NCBI RefSeq assembly: GCF_028882275.1
Contig: NZ_JARBUT010000006.1
Span: 62,001-126,000 of the forward strand
Length of the DNA: 64,000 nt
Direction of reading: 5' to 3'
Source: Nocardiopsis sp. N85
Lineage (GTDB): Bacteria > Actinomycetota > Actinomycetes > Streptosporangiales > Streptosporangiaceae
The translations under genes and the position numbers were made by a program. Shown here one piece after another: positions 25,698-33,608 of the stretch. The notes beneath the pieces are model-generated. The model saw nothing but the letters and a program-made list of their open reading frames with translations. It was not told the origin of the DNA and did no database searches. Position 1 is the first letter of the stretch, and each line of letters begins with the position of its first letter.

Positions 25698-26525
25698 GTG
25701 ACCGGAGTCCGCACCACACCCACCGGGGGCGACGTCCACGTATGGGAGACGGCGGGCACCCCCAGAGCGCTCGTCCAGCTCCAGCACGGCTACTCCGAAT
25801 ACGCCGAACGGTTCGTGACCTCCCACAACACGCTCATCCCCCACCTGGTGGAACTCGGATTCGAGGTGTGGGCCGCCGACCTCGAAGGCCACGGACGCGC
25901 CCCCGGCCGCCGGGGATCCCTGGACGCGCGCCGGGCCGTCATCGACCACGTGCTCCTGCGGCGGCGCATGCGCGCGAGGGGCCTCCCGGTCCTGCTGTTC
26001 GGACACTCCCTCGGCGGGCTCATCACGGCGGGCAGCGTCACCGTGGACCCCGCCGACGTCGACGGTGCGGTGCTGACCGCCCCCGCGCTGCTCCCGCTCC
26101 CCCCGCCCCCGGTGCGCGCCGCCGTCGACCTGCTGGGACTGTTCCTGCCCACCGTCCCGGCGCCCCTGCCCAAACAGCCGCCCTCACGGCTCACCCACCT
26201 CACCGAGCAGATCGAGGCACTCGCGGAGGACCCGCTGTTCTTCCGAGGACGCCTGCCGATGCGGGTGGCCGCCACCGCCCTGGAGGTCAACGCGGGCGTC
26301 CGCCGCCGCATCGCGCACTGGCGCACACCGTGCCTGGTCGTGCACGGCACCGAGGACACCGTCACCGACCCGGAACAGAGCCGCCTGTTCGTGGAATCGC
26401 TGCCCGTCGACGACAAGGAGTTCCACCCCGTCGAAGGCGGCTACCACGAACTCCTGCACGACACCGCCGGCGACCGTGTCCTGGACCTCATCACCACCTG
26501 GCTGGAGGCCCGCACCAAACGGTGA
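25698..26525 (+). CDS. Monoacylglycerol-lipase-like alpha/beta hydrolase
   Basis: The 275-residue serine hydrolase is of the lysophospholipase/MGL (Hydrolase_4) type. It has LQHGYSEYAERF (oxyanion region), EVWAADLEGHGRAPGRRG, the nucleophile elbow GHSLGG near residue 103, the acid in VHGTEDTVTD near 225 and the His in EGGYHELLHD near 250. It probably cleaves monoglycerides or similar esters in the cytoplasm, since no signal peptide is seen. GTG at 25698 has AAGGAG seven bases upstream. The next gene converges on it. Confidence 0.88.
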   Translation: MTGVRTTPTGGDVHVWETAGTPRALVQLQHGYSEYAERFVTSHNTLIPHLVELGFEVWAADLEGHGRAPGRRGSLDARRAVIDHVLLRRRMRARGLPVLLFGHSLGGLITAGSVTVDPADVDGAVLTAPALLPLPPPPVRAAVDLLGLFLPTVPAPLPKQPPSRLTHLTEQIEALAEDPLFFRGRLPMRVAATALEVNAGVRRRIAHWRTPCLVVHGTEDTVTDPEQSRLFVESLPVDDKEFHPVEGGYHELLHDTAGDRVLDLITTWLEARTKR

Positions 26526-26570
26526 CCTTCCTCCCGGAGGGGAGGAGGTCGAGGGACCACCCGCCACGGA

Positions 26571-27173
26571 TCACCGGTGGTCCCGGCCTCGCCACCCGAG
26601 GGCTCGACCCAGGAGTCGGGCCCGGACACCGGCCAGGTCCCGCTCTTCGACCCCCGCCTCCAGGAGGTGGGCCCGTACGTCCAACCCGTCGAGGACGTCG
26701 AGGACGCTCCCCCGGAGCGTCGTCCCCCGTTCGGCCATCAGGGACTCGATCATCGGCCCCCGGTCCCGTCGTCCCATCGCGGCGAAGAGGGGGACGAGTT
26801 CGGCGGTGGAGAGTGCGTAGTCGTCGGCGATCGCGTCGGCCCGCACCCCGGCCAGGACGAGCAGCAGCAGGGACACCAGGCCGGTGCGGTCACGTCCGGC
26901 CCCGCAGTGGAACAGGACACCGCCGGGCTCGGCTCGGGCCAGGGCGGTGATCACCGCTGCGCACCGTTCCGCCTTGCGTTCGAGGAAGGGGCGGTAGTAG
27001 AGCGGGGTCCCGTTCAGCCCTCGGTCGTTGACGTCCCGCCAGAATTCGAGGTCCTCGACATCGTCCAAGGGCACCTCCAGGCGGATCGTTCCCGCCGGAG
27101 GGACCGCTCGTGCCGACGCCACGGGGAACACCGAGGATCCGCTAGGCCCTGGCGGAACGGACGAGGGAGTCAT
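26571..27173 (-). pseudogene. 5'-truncated protein tyrosine phosphatase
   Basis: This frame encodes the C-terminal two thirds of a tyrosine/serine phosphatase of the Y_phosphatase3 type. The P-loop [10 protein letters not shown] is intact, and the [12 protein letters not shown] and [11 protein letters not shown] regions follow family order. The N-terminal part that normally carries a NxRDLGG motif, about 70 residues, is missing. The nearest ATG (27171-27173) lies inside the CYTH gene, whose stop is at 27142-27144. The gene appears to have lost its 5' end by a rearrangement that placed the CYTH gene next to it. A short translated product cannot be excluded. Confidence 0.65.
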
Positions 27174-27690
27174 AGGTGTCGGTGGTGCGCTCTACCGGTA
27201 CTTCGAGGGCGCGTACCCAGGCGTCCAGTTCGGCCTGTACGGCCCAGCCGTCGCGGTCGTCGGTGACCGTCGCCTCGACCTCGATGAACAGGCCCGCGGA
27301 CTCGACCTCGTCAACGCAGACGGACCACTCCCCCACGGTGCCCGAGCACCGTGTCTTGACAATGCGCACCGTGGGCCGGAAACCCATGTGGACGAGGGCC
27401 TCGTGCATCTGCTGTCGGTCGGCCACGATGCTCTCGGCCTCGGAGCACTCCATCTCGTTCGAGAGCGGCGTCTTGACGGTGAACAGATGCCGGCCGTCCT
27501 GGGTGGTGCGCAGCCGCGCGAAGGGGACCCCGACCTTCGAGAGGCCGTAGGCCCAGGCCTCAGGGGCGTAGGCCTGATCATCCTGGTGAACCGGACTGCC
27601 GAGTTCCACCCCGGCCCGCTTGAGCGCCGCCGACAAGGCCTCGCCGTCCCCACTCCGCACCTGGTATTTCGCCTCGATCTCCCGCACCAT
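27142..27690 (-). CDS. CYTH-domain protein (CyaB-like class IV cyclase/triphosphatase)
   Basis: The 182-residue protein begins [11 protein letters not shown], carrying the ExExK signature of the CYTH superfamily. It continues with [18 protein letters not shown] and [14 protein letters not shown], which provide the alternating charged residues of the triphosphate tunnel. Members hydrolyse inorganic or thiamine triphosphate or make cAMP; this cannot be resolved here. ATG at 27688-27690 is used because the family motif starts there, although the frame stays open upstream. It overlaps the remnant phosphatase frame. Confidence 0.85.
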   Translation of the reverse strand: MVREIEAKYQVRSGDGEALSAALKRAGVELGSPVHQDDQAYAPEAWAYGLSKVGVPFARLRTTQDGRHLFTVKTPLSNEMECSEAESIVADRQQMHEALVHMGFRPTVRIVKTRCSGTVGEWSVCVDEVESAGLFIEVEATVTDDRDGWAVQAELDAWVRALEVPVERTTDTYDSLVRSARA

Positions 27691-28083
27691 GGGCCTCTCG
27701 TGTCTCGGTGTCACCGTCTCGGTGAGCCTAACGAGCACAGCGTCGGATGGCAGGGGTTTCAGGATCCGGGACTCGCACACGCGGGCAGGAGAGACGCTCT
27801 GGTTGCGGGGGCGTCGGTGAACGCGCGTCGGGGAAAGCCCCACACCAAGGGGAGTCGGGCGCTCGGCCGACGGTGCCACACTCGATCCCGCCTGGCCCAC
27901 GGTCGGGACAGCCTGCTACGGGATCCCGCTCACCGCCGCCTACCGGCGCGGTACTCCACGGGCACTCGGGACCCGGGCCTTGCCGGTGGAAACGCTTCCG
28001 CGCCCAGTGCGCGGGAGCGGGCTCCCGACCGGGGTCGCGGCCACCACTCCCGCCACCGGCCGCACCTGAGCAACCATGGCTTG
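27691..28083. other. Gap between the CYTH gene and the stranded CRISPR repeat
   Basis: About 390 bases without a convincing gene. The first part should hold the CYTH promoter; I see no strong hexamers. The stretch ends at a single type I-E-like repeat (28084-28111). Confidence 0.4.
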
Positions 28084-28111
28084 GGCCCATCCCCGCGTGC
28101 GCGGGGCTCAC
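28084..28111 (-). CRISPR. Single stranded CRISPR repeat, one mismatch to the array at 33880
   Basis: This 28-base element has the stem CCCCGC/GCGGGG with a 4-base GTGC loop on the plus strand. It differs from the three repeats at 33880-34029 only at position 3 (C for T). It has the same orientation as those repeats, with crRNA sense on the minus strand. No second repeat lies one spacer length (33 bases) away on either side. It may be the degenerate terminal repeat of an array that was split. Confidence 0.85.
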
Positions 28112-28130
28112 GGTGACGGACCTCTGGCGA

Positions 28131-28157
28131 CTCCGCCCCTTTTCTTCGGGGGCGGAG
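28131..28157. terminator. Hairpin downstream of the stranded repeat
   Basis: CTCCGCCCC (28131-28139) and GGGGCGGAG (28149-28157) form a 9-bp stem around a T-rich loop. On the minus strand it would sit just upstream of the repeat; on the plus strand it lies upstream of the radical SAM promoter. Confidence 0.45.
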
Positions 28158-28205
28158 GCGTCTTGCGCGTCCGGGCTCGGCCAATCCGGTGACAGGGCGT
28201 GCCGT

Positions 28206-28248
28206 GTGGGTTACGGTTTCCGGTGTGGTGCCTCACACCGCAACCCAC
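28206..28248. promoter_or_regulatory. Nested inverted repeats in front of the radical SAM gene
   Basis: An outer pair, GTGGGTT (28206-28212) and AACCCAC (28242-28248), encloses an inner pair, GGTGTG (28222-28227) and CACACC (28234-28239). The element ends 12 bases before the GTG start and overlaps the ribosome-site region, so it could be an operator or an RNA structure affecting translation. Confidence 0.45.
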
Positions 28249-28260
28249 GGGAGAAACCCT

Positions 28261-29133
28261 GTGACCATAACCGAACACTCCCCCACCCCCACGGTGGCCG
28301 CAATGCGGATGCTGTGGCTCGACCTGACCCGCAAGTGCCAGCTCGAATGCGCGCACTGCTACAACGGCTCGGGGCCCGACGGCGGGCACGGAACCATGAC
28401 CCGCGACCACTGGTTCACGGTCGTGGACCAGGCCGCCAACGCCGGGGTCGAACTCGTCCAGCTCATCGGCGGAGAACCCACCCTGCACCCCGACGCCCCC
28501 GCGATCGCCGTACACGCCCTCGACCGCGGGCTGGACGTGGAGGTGTACTCCAACCTCGTGCATGTCTCCCCCGCCTGGTGGACGCTGCTCCAACGCCCCG
28601 GCATGTCGGCCGCGACCTCCTACTACGGGTCCGACCCGGCCCGGCACAACGCCATGACCGGCCGCCGCGCCTCGCACCGCCACACCCGGGCGAACATCGT
28701 CCGTGCCCTGGAGCTGAATATCCCGTTGCGGGTTTCGATCATCACCGCGGACGGTGAAGGGGTCGAGGAGACCCGCGCCGAACTCCGCCAGCTCGGAGTC
28801 ACCCGCATCGGCGTCGACCACGTCCGCCCCTACGGGCGCGGCACCCAGACCGAGGAGCCGGACTGCTCCGGGTTGTGCGGAGCGTGCGGCAACGGTCGAG
28901 CTTCGATCGGACCGGACGGCCGGGTCTCGCCGTGCGTGTTCTCCACCTGGATGAACACCGGCAACGTCCTCCAACAGCCGCTGGCCGATATCCTGACCGG
29001 CCCCGACATGACCCAGGCCCGAAACGAGATCACAGCCGCAAAGAACGACCCGCCGCCGAACCCCGTCCCCTGCGGACCGGACCGCTGGTGCTGCCCCGGG
29101 GTCCCTGACAGCGGCTGCATACCTCGAACGTGA
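28261..29133 (+). CDS. Radical SAM enzyme with SPASM-like C-terminal cysteines
   Basis: The 290-residue protein has the radical SAM cluster motif CxxxCxxC as KCQLECAHCYN (near residue 23), a GGEPTL SAM-contact motif near 65 and a C-terminal Cys-rich region. That region (CSGLCGACGNGRASIGPDG, then PCVFSTW, then CGPDRWCCPG) suits auxiliary iron-sulfur clusters. SPASM/twitch enzymes usually modify peptides, so a ribosomal peptide substrate is possible, but no clear precursor gene is adjacent. GTG at 28261 has GGGAGAAA upstream. A kinase-like gene follows 11 bases downstream. The pair lies between the stranded repeat and the CRISPR array, in DNA of lower GC content than its surroundings. Confidence 0.88.
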   Translation: MTITEHSPTPTVAAMRMLWLDLTRKCQLECAHCYNGSGPDGGHGTMTRDHWFTVVDQAANAGVELVQLIGGEPTLHPDAPAIAVHALDRGLDVEVYSNLVHVSPAWWTLLQRPGMSAATSYYGSDPARHNAMTGRRASHRHTRANIVRALELNIPLRVSIITADGEGVEETRAELRQLGVTRIGVDHVRPYGRGTQTEEPDCSGLCGACGNGRASIGPDGRVSPCVFSTWMNTGNVLQQPLADILTGPDMTQARNEITAAKNDPPPNPVPCGPDRWCCPGVPDSGCIPRT

Positions 29134-29144
29134 AAGGGGCTCCC

Positions 29145-29918
29145 ATGGAACTGCCCTACAAGGACATCATCCTGCCGCACACCGGCCCCATCACCGATGT
29201 GCGGCCCACACAGGGCGGGAGCGGATTCTCCACCACCGCGTTGGTCACCGGCGAACACGGTGAGTTCTTCGTCAAGGGAGTCCCGAACCGGCCCGGCGGT
29301 CGCCTGGACTCGCTGGTGCGAGAGGGGCAGGTCAACGCAGCGCTGTCCGGGATTTCCCCGCTCGTGCGTTGGAAGGTCGATGGGCCGTGGTTCGTGCTCG
29401 GATTCGAGGTGGTCGAGGGCCGACCAGCCAACTACAGGCCTGGCGAAGACGATGACACGTCGCGGATCGTGGAGATGATCGACCGGATCGCGGCCGTGGA
29501 ACTCCCCCCGGAAGCGGCAGGGTGGGCGGAGACCCGGTGGGACCGGTTCACCGACACCCCGGAGCTGCTGGCCGGCGACACGCTCGTGTACACCGACATC
29601 CAACCGGAAAACATCCTCATCAGCCAGGACCGGACATGGGTCGTGGACTGGGCGTGGCCGACCCGCGGGGCCGCGTTCCTGACCCCGGCGTGTTTCGTGG
29701 TGCAGCTCATCGCTGGGGGGCACACACCTGCCGAGGCGGAGGCGTGGGTGGACGGCTGCGAGACGTGGAAGACCGCGGACCCCGAAGCCATCGACGCGTT
29801 CGCGCGGGCGCATGTGGGGATTCAGCAGTGGGTCGTTGAGGCGAGGCCCGAGGAGAAGTGGAGGAAGTCTATGCTGGCGGCTGCGGAGGCATGGGCCGCG
29901 CACCGGGGCGTGCGGTAG
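29145..29918 (+). CDS. APH-like kinase paired with the radical SAM enzyme
   Basis: The 257-residue protein has a protein-kinase-like fold of the aminoglycoside phosphotransferase type. HGEFFVKGVPN supplies the ATP lysine, and the catalytic loop reads VYTDIQPENILI near residue 150. The usual His before the catalytic Asp is replaced by a YTD sequence. The metal-binding VVDWAWPTRGAAF follows. Activity is likely because Asp and Asn are kept. It starts 11 bases after the radical SAM stop with AAAGGGG as ribosome site, so the two are probably one operon and may act on the same substrate. The family usually phosphorylates small molecules. Confidence 0.8.
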   Translation: MELPYKDIILPHTGPITDVRPTQGGSGFSTTALVTGEHGEFFVKGVPNRPGGRLDSLVREGQVNAALSGISPLVRWKVDGPWFVLGFEVVEGRPANYRPGEDDDTSRIVEMIDRIAAVELPPEAAGWAETRWDRFTDTPELLAGDTLVYTDIQPENILISQDRTWVVDWAWPTRGAAFLTPACFVVQLIAGGHTPAEAEAWVDGCETWKTADPEAIDAFARAHVGIQQWVVEARPEEKWRKSMLAAAEAWAAHRGVR

Positions 29919-29990
29919 ACACGTTCGGGTCTTTGGTCCTGGTGGTGTGTGACGCCTCCGGGGTAGCCTGTGCCCGCTGAACATGGACCG

Positions 29991-30017
29991 GCCCCGCCCA
30001 ATACACCTGGGCGGGGC
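29991..30017. terminator. Bidirectional terminator between the kinase and the DUF397 gene
   Basis: GCCCCGCCCA (29991-30000) and TGGGCGGGGC (30008-30017) form a perfect 10-bp stem with a 7-base loop. It sits between two converging transcription units. Confidence 0.7.
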
Positions 30018-30034
30018 TGGTTTGCGCTGGCGAA

Positions 30035-30205
30035 CTACACGCCGCGCAGAGCCACCACTAGGGCCGCCCACTCCGAGGCAGGAGCTTCCAGGTGGCCGAG
30101 TTCCCTGTTCTGCGTGTCACGCAACCGGGTCTTGGGGCCTTCAGCGACCTCTACACAGTTGCCGCCGGTCCCATCGCTGTAGCTGGACTTGTGGTATTCA
30201 TTCAT
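30035..30205 (-). CDS. DUF397-family protein
   Basis: The 56-residue protein carries the DUF397 pattern: YHKSSYSDGTGGNCVEVAEG, then RLRDTQNR, ending near SEWAALVVAL. Its ATG overlaps the TGA of the upstream XRE regulator in an ATGA arrangement (30202-30205), the usual coupling for this two-gene family in actinomycetes. DUF397 proteins pair with XRE-DUF5753 regulators in developmental or antibiotic control (WhiJ/BldB-type systems). Some pairs behave like toxin-antitoxin or anti-regulator partners. Confidence 0.88.
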   Translation of the reverse strand: MNEYHKSSYSDGTGGNCVEVAEGPKTRLRDTQNRELGHLEAPASEWAALVVALRGV

Positions 30206-31005
30206 GCGATTTGCCCCTTCACGGCCTGAATCAATTCAAGAGTGCCACGGGTAGTGAGCGCCTCAGCCTGCATCGCGCTGAACAACATCGACATCTCACT
30301 CACCATGTCCACCTTGTCAACGATCTCGCCCCCTCGGGCGTTCTCCAGGAAGAGTGCGTTCCGCCGATCGTCCAGCATCACGATGCGGTAGGGGGCACAC
30401 AACCCAGGGTGGTTTTCGAGGGGGAGGACCTGAAGCCGGATCGTACCGCTCTGGATCAACGCTGTGACCTGATCCAGTTGCTCCCGCAGGATCGCAGCGG
30501 AACCGATCGGTCTTCTGACCACGACCTCATCGACCACGACCCATAGCGTAGCCCCCCGCTGGACGAGTTCATTGAGTCGGCCCATCCGAGCGGTGACCAG
30601 CTCCTCAACGTCTTCCTCGGGGGCTTGGGGGCGGCGCGCGCGGATCAGTGTCCGAGCATAGTCGGGTGTTTGAATCAGTCCAGGGAAAAGAATGGATTGG
30701 TACTCGCGGATCTGCTTCGCCTTGCGCTCCATCGCCAAGGCGTTCCGGAACTCGTCAGGCACTCGGCCTTCACGGCGCGTGTCTTCCCAGAATTCACGCA
30801 ACCGGTGGCCCGTTTCATACAGCACATCGAGCTTGTCCACTTGAGCCCGGTTTGGGGTTCGTGTGGCTCTTTCAAAGTTGCCGATCTGCGGGCCACTGAC
30901 ACCCAGGCGTGTACCGACCTCGGCGAGAGTCAGGCCCTTGCCACCTCGGAGTTTACGGAGCTCCTTGCCGAAAGGTATCCACTTCTGTTTCACATCGACG
31001 GTCAC
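30202..31005 (-). CDS. XRE-family regulator with DUF5753 domain
   Basis: The 267-residue protein has an N-terminal helix-turn-helix (GLTLAEVGTRLGVSGPQIGNFERATRTP, residues about 25-52). A DUF5753 domain follows, including SILFPGLIQTPDYARTLIRAR and LREQLDQVTALIQSGTIRLQVLPL. Such WhiJ-like regulators work with the DUF397 protein encoded just downstream. GTG at 31003-31005 lies nine bases after a TGTAATACT -10-like element, so the message may be leaderless. Codon use is less GC-biased than in the flanking chromosome, consistent with acquisition. Confidence 0.88.
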   Translation of the reverse strand: MTVDVKQKWIPFGKELRKLRGGKGLTLAEVGTRLGVSGPQIGNFERATRTPNRAQVDKLDVLYETGHRLREFWEDTRREGRVPDEFRNALAMERKAKQIREYQSILFPGLIQTPDYARTLIRARRPQAPEEDVEELVTARMGRLNELVQRGATLWVVVDEVVVRRPIGSAAILREQLDQVTALIQSGTIRLQVLPLENHPGLCAPYRIVMLDDRRNALFLENARGGEIVDKVDMVSEMSMLFSAMQAEALTTRGTLELIQAVKGQIA

Positions 31006-31411
31006 CGAAACAGAGTATTACAGGATGCAACTGGGGGTCTAGACAGTAACCCCGAAACGACAGTTTCATTGTTTCTATGGACCGCTGACCAGCGCTTGTG
31101 TCAAGTTATCGCCAGGCACCTCAGGGCGCCGATCCCGCATTGGGGTCTACCCAAAGCGGGGGCCAGCTCAGCTCTTCCTTCTCTGGGGAGACAGGGGTTC
31201 TGAGCTGAACGGTCACCCCACGAATGTCGCGGTTCGTGGGGTGACCACCCCAAACACCCCGCCCTACACCGGGCGGGAGCAACGTCGGCCCGCCTCAAAC
31301 GGCCAGTGCGAGGCGGGCCGACCCCCAAACAACAAAAGCCCCGGTGACCGAAGTCGGAAGCGGTCGCCCGGGGCTGTAACCCCACCCCGAAGCAACCGAG
31401 GTGAAGACGAC
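31006..31411. promoter_or_regulatory. XRE promoter and structured intergenic region
   Basis: The left part holds the minus-strand XRE promoter. GAAAC (31054-31058) and GTTTC (31063-31067) form an inverted repeat with a further GTTTC at 31071-31075, a candidate operator. TTGACA occurs on the minus strand near 31104. The right part contains three consecutive hairpins (31211-31246, 31258-31277, 31337-31375). No gene is seen. Confidence 0.45.
31211..31246. repeat. Perfect 14-bp hairpin
   Basis: GGTCACCCCACGAA and TTCGTGGGGTGACC pair perfectly around an 8-base loop. It is the first of three hairpins in 165 bases; the others are CCCGCCC/GGGCGGG at 31258-31277 and an imperfect AGCCCCGG-type stem at 31337-31375. 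They may be stacked terminators, a structured RNA or replication-associated repeats. Confidence 0.7.
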
Positions 31412-31888
31412 ATGCAGTGTACCGCCCCGAACACCCCCAGCCCAGGACAATCGGCCCCGCTCCCCATGCGGACCAGCGACGACCGCGTGTCCGCACTGCG
31501 CATCCCCGCCGTCGACCCCCAAGACGGCGACGGGTACCTGAACATCTACACGTGGGCACACCGGCAGACGGACGCCCCCACCGACGTCGCCGACCGGGTC
31601 GCCCGCGTCGCCGTCGCCCTCGTCCGTAACGCCCACCAGTGGACCCGGTCCGGACAACCCGGCGGGCACGCCACCCTGGAGATCGTCCGAGGCCGGTTCG
31701 ACATCGCCGTGTCCGTCACCGACGAAGGCACCACCCCGTCCCCGGCCGGGACCCACACCTTCCCCGTCGCCACACCGCACACCGGCGGCCTGCACACCGT
31801 CGACGCCCTGGCCCTGTACTGGGACTGGGACGGCGGCGCCGGGACCCCCATCACCGTGCGTGCCTTGATCGACAGACGCACCTTCTGA
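31412..31888 (+). CDS. Small GHKL ATPase-fold protein (RsbW/anti-sigma-like)
   Basis: The 158-residue protein resembles the HATPase_c_2 anti-sigma/regulatory ATPases found widely in actinomycetes. An N-box-like ALVRNAHQWTRSGQPG (near residue 70), a G1-like VSVTDEGTTPSP near 98 and a late GGLHTVDALALYWDWDG near 125 follow the family order. The N-box Glu of active anti-sigma kinases is not obvious. Such proteins may bind ATP and partner switches rather than act catalytically. ATG at 31412 follows GAGGTGAAG. It is preceded by three hairpins and followed by a non-coding gap. Confidence 0.6.
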   Translation: MQCTAPNTPSPGQSAPLPMRTSDDRVSALRIPAVDPQDGDGYLNIYTWAHRQTDAPTDVADRVARVAVALVRNAHQWTRSGQPGGHATLEIVRGRFDIAVSVTDEGTTPSPAGTHTFPVATPHTGGLHTVDALALYWDWDGGAGTPITVRALIDRRTF

Positions 31889-32325
31889 TCGTGCGGTGGC
31901 GACGCACCCGGGGCGACTCCCGACACCCCGCCCAGGGATTCCGCCACCGCACCCCGCCGGGCGGTCTGGGGAGATGGGCCCGGCCGGCGGGGGCGGCGCG
32001 CCAACACCCGCTGCCCCCGCCCTTTTCAAGCCGGTCGTAGCACCCCGGGGAACCCGTGCCCCCGGCCCGCCCGAGGTGTTGCGGCCAACCGGCCCCGCGA
32101 ATCGTGTGAGGCACCACGCGGGGTCGGGGTGGGGCGGCGGGAACCTGTCACCTGCCGCCCCACCACCCGGAACAGTTGATCGGTCCCTCCCCCGGGCCCC
32201 CACAGGAGCCACCGGCACGAACGAGCCACCGGCGGGTGACCCGGTCCGCCCTCTCGGGTGGGGACTCAGGGGCGGGCGGTGGGGACGAATGCCACCCCAC
32301 CCCCACCTACACCGAGGAGCACAGC
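31889..32325. other. Non-coding gap with terminator hairpin
   Basis: In this 437-base stretch, GGTGGGGCGGC (32128-32138) and GCCGCCCCACC (32154-32164) form an 11-bp stem with a 15-base loop. I see no convincing gene or promoter beyond this. Confidence 0.5.
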
Positions 32326-32550
32326 GTGACCCATCAGAACGGCAGGCCGATGAGGTGGTTGAGCATCGCGCAGGTCGCGGACCTGTGGGGAGTGGCCCAA
32401 GACACGGTTGAGAACTGGGTGCGACGCGACTGGATCGCCCACGTCACCGACCACGGAGGCCGCCACCGCATCCCCGAAGCCGCAGCCGAGGCCGTGATCG
32501 ATGAGATGGACGCCGCCCGGTCGGCGCGAGACGAGACGAGGAACCGATGA
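32326..32550 (+). CDS. Small MerR/excisionase-type DNA-binding protein
   Basis: The 74-residue protein has one winged helix-turn-helix of the HTH_17 type: RWLSIAQVADLWGVAQDTVEN, then WVRRDWIAHVTDHGGRHRIP. The HGGRHRIP wing is typical of excisionase and MerR-like domains. GTG at 32326 follows GAGGAG. Its stop overlaps the next gene's ATG (ATGA), so two similar DNA-binding proteins are translationally coupled. A role in element excision or local regulation is plausible. Confidence 0.75.
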   Translation: MTHQNGRPMRWLSIAQVADLWGVAQDTVENWVRRDWIAHVTDHGGRHRIPEAAAEAVIDEMDAARSARDETRNR

Positions 32551-32744
32551 GCGAACAGAAGCCGCCGCTGCCCGCGTTGGTGACCCCCGACGAGATCGCG
32601 GCCCTGTTCCGGGTCGACCCGAAAACGGTGGCCCGGTGGGCGGCGGCCGGGAGGTTGCCGGGTGTTCGGACCCCCGGCGGCCACCACCGCTTCCGCCGAG
32701 AGGACGTCGATCGTCTCTTGGAAGAGGCCGGTTTCACGACCTGA
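32547..32744 (+). CDS. BldC-like MerR-type DNA-binding protein
   Basis: The 65-residue protein closely follows the pattern of Streptomyces BldC. LVTPDEIAALFRVDPKTVARW is followed by AAAGRLPGVRTPGGHHRFRREDVDRLL. BldC binds DNA head to tail on direct repeats and controls development; small homologues also occur on integrative elements as excisionase-like factors. Its start overlaps the preceding HTH gene's stop by the ATGA arrangement. A hairpin-rich GC stretch follows. Confidence 0.85.
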   Translation: MSEQKPPLPALVTPDEIAALFRVDPKTVARWAAAGRLPGVRTPGGHHRFRREDVDRLLEEAGFTT

Positions 32745-32863
32745 CCCCCGCCCGCCCGGAGGACCCCCGAGGCCCGGGTGGGCGGGCACCAACCGGCCGC
32801 GCCCCATCCAAAGGGGGGCGGGGGCGCGGCCACCCACACCGGCACGAGGAGAGGAGGAGACCC

Positions 32864-33229
32864 ATGGCGTCGCACCGATTCGGTGACCGGCCGGGGCCAC
32901 CCCGCAACACCTGTACCGGGTACCTCGCCGAGCGGCTGGGTTTGCCCACCTCCCCGCCGGTGGTGAGCATCCGGCAGCGCGAAGACCCGTTGAGGCGAGG
33001 TGACCCGCTGATCCGCGCCGCCGAACGAGCCGCCCCACCACCGTCCAGGCCGACCGGTGAATGGGCGGAGCTGGGCGCCCTGATCCGTGACCTGCTGCAC
33101 CACCGACCCGATCTCAGGAGAACCGAATGGACGCCAACGACACCGCCGCTCTGCTCGCCGAGGTCGCCCGCGAGGCCGGTTTCTTCGCGGTCGTCGAGGG
33201 ACCCGGCCAGGTGGACATCCGGGGTGTGA
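32864..33229 (+). CDS. Hypothetical protein overlapping the next gene
   Basis: ATG at 32864 follows a GAGGAGAGGAGGAG site very closely. The first about 85 residues (MASHRFGDRPGPPRNT to LIRDLLHHRPDLRR) look like a real small protein. The remaining 35 residues are low in complexity and overlap the better-supported gene starting at 33127 by 103 bases. Either the overlap is real or the original stop was lost by a frameshift. I do not recognise a family. Confidence 0.4.
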   Translation: MASHRFGDRPGPPRNTCTGYLAERLGLPTSPPVVSIRQREDPLRRGDPLIRAAERAAPPPSRPTGEWAELGALIRDLLHHRPDLRRTEWTPTTPPLCSPRSPARPVSSRSSRDPARWTSGV

Positions 33230-33498
33230 AACCGGATGGCACCCACGAGGGGGCGATGCGGTTCTACCTGCGGGTCCAGGCCGGAGAACTGGTGTGGCGG
33301 TACGAGTTCCCGGCACGGCCGATCTCTGCCCCCGGAAGCCGGTTGTTCAACAACTTTCCTCGCCACCCTTCCCCGGCGGACTTCGACCGGCTCGGCTGGT
33401 GGTGGCGCGACTTCCGAACCGGTCCGGATTGGCAGTACCGCCCCGAGGACTGGATGCGCCCGCAGGCGTGGCCGCGGTGGGTCGGCGTGCCCGCATAG
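33127..33498 (+). CDS. Hypothetical Trp-rich small protein
   Basis: I do not recognise this 123-residue soluble protein. ATG at 33127 follows AGGAG. The sequence is balanced and globular-looking (GFFAVVEGPGQVDIRGV, FYLRVQAGELVWRYEFPARP), with an aromatic C-terminal half (GWWWRDFRTGPDWQYRPEDWMRP). It belongs to the run of short genes before the CRISPR array. Confidence 0.6.
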   Translation: MDANDTAALLAEVAREAGFFAVVEGPGQVDIRGVKPDGTHEGAMRFYLRVQAGELVWRYEFPARPISAPGSRLFNNFPRHPSPADFDRLGWWWRDFRTGPDWQYRPEDWMRPQAWPRWVGVPA

Positions 33499-33608
33499 AT
33501 GTCCCGTGCCCTGGGAGACCGCCCAGGACACGGGGTCGGGGCCCATTCGGGTCCCGCCCCGACGGTTGTCGCCGCCGGGTTCCACAAGGGATACACAGGA
33601 GGATACGT

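Noticed and set aside
28113..28260. A Cys-containing plus-strand frame as precursor peptide for the radical SAM enzyme
   Set aside because: It runs through the terminator hairpin and promoter region into the radical SAM gene in another frame, with no ribosome site.
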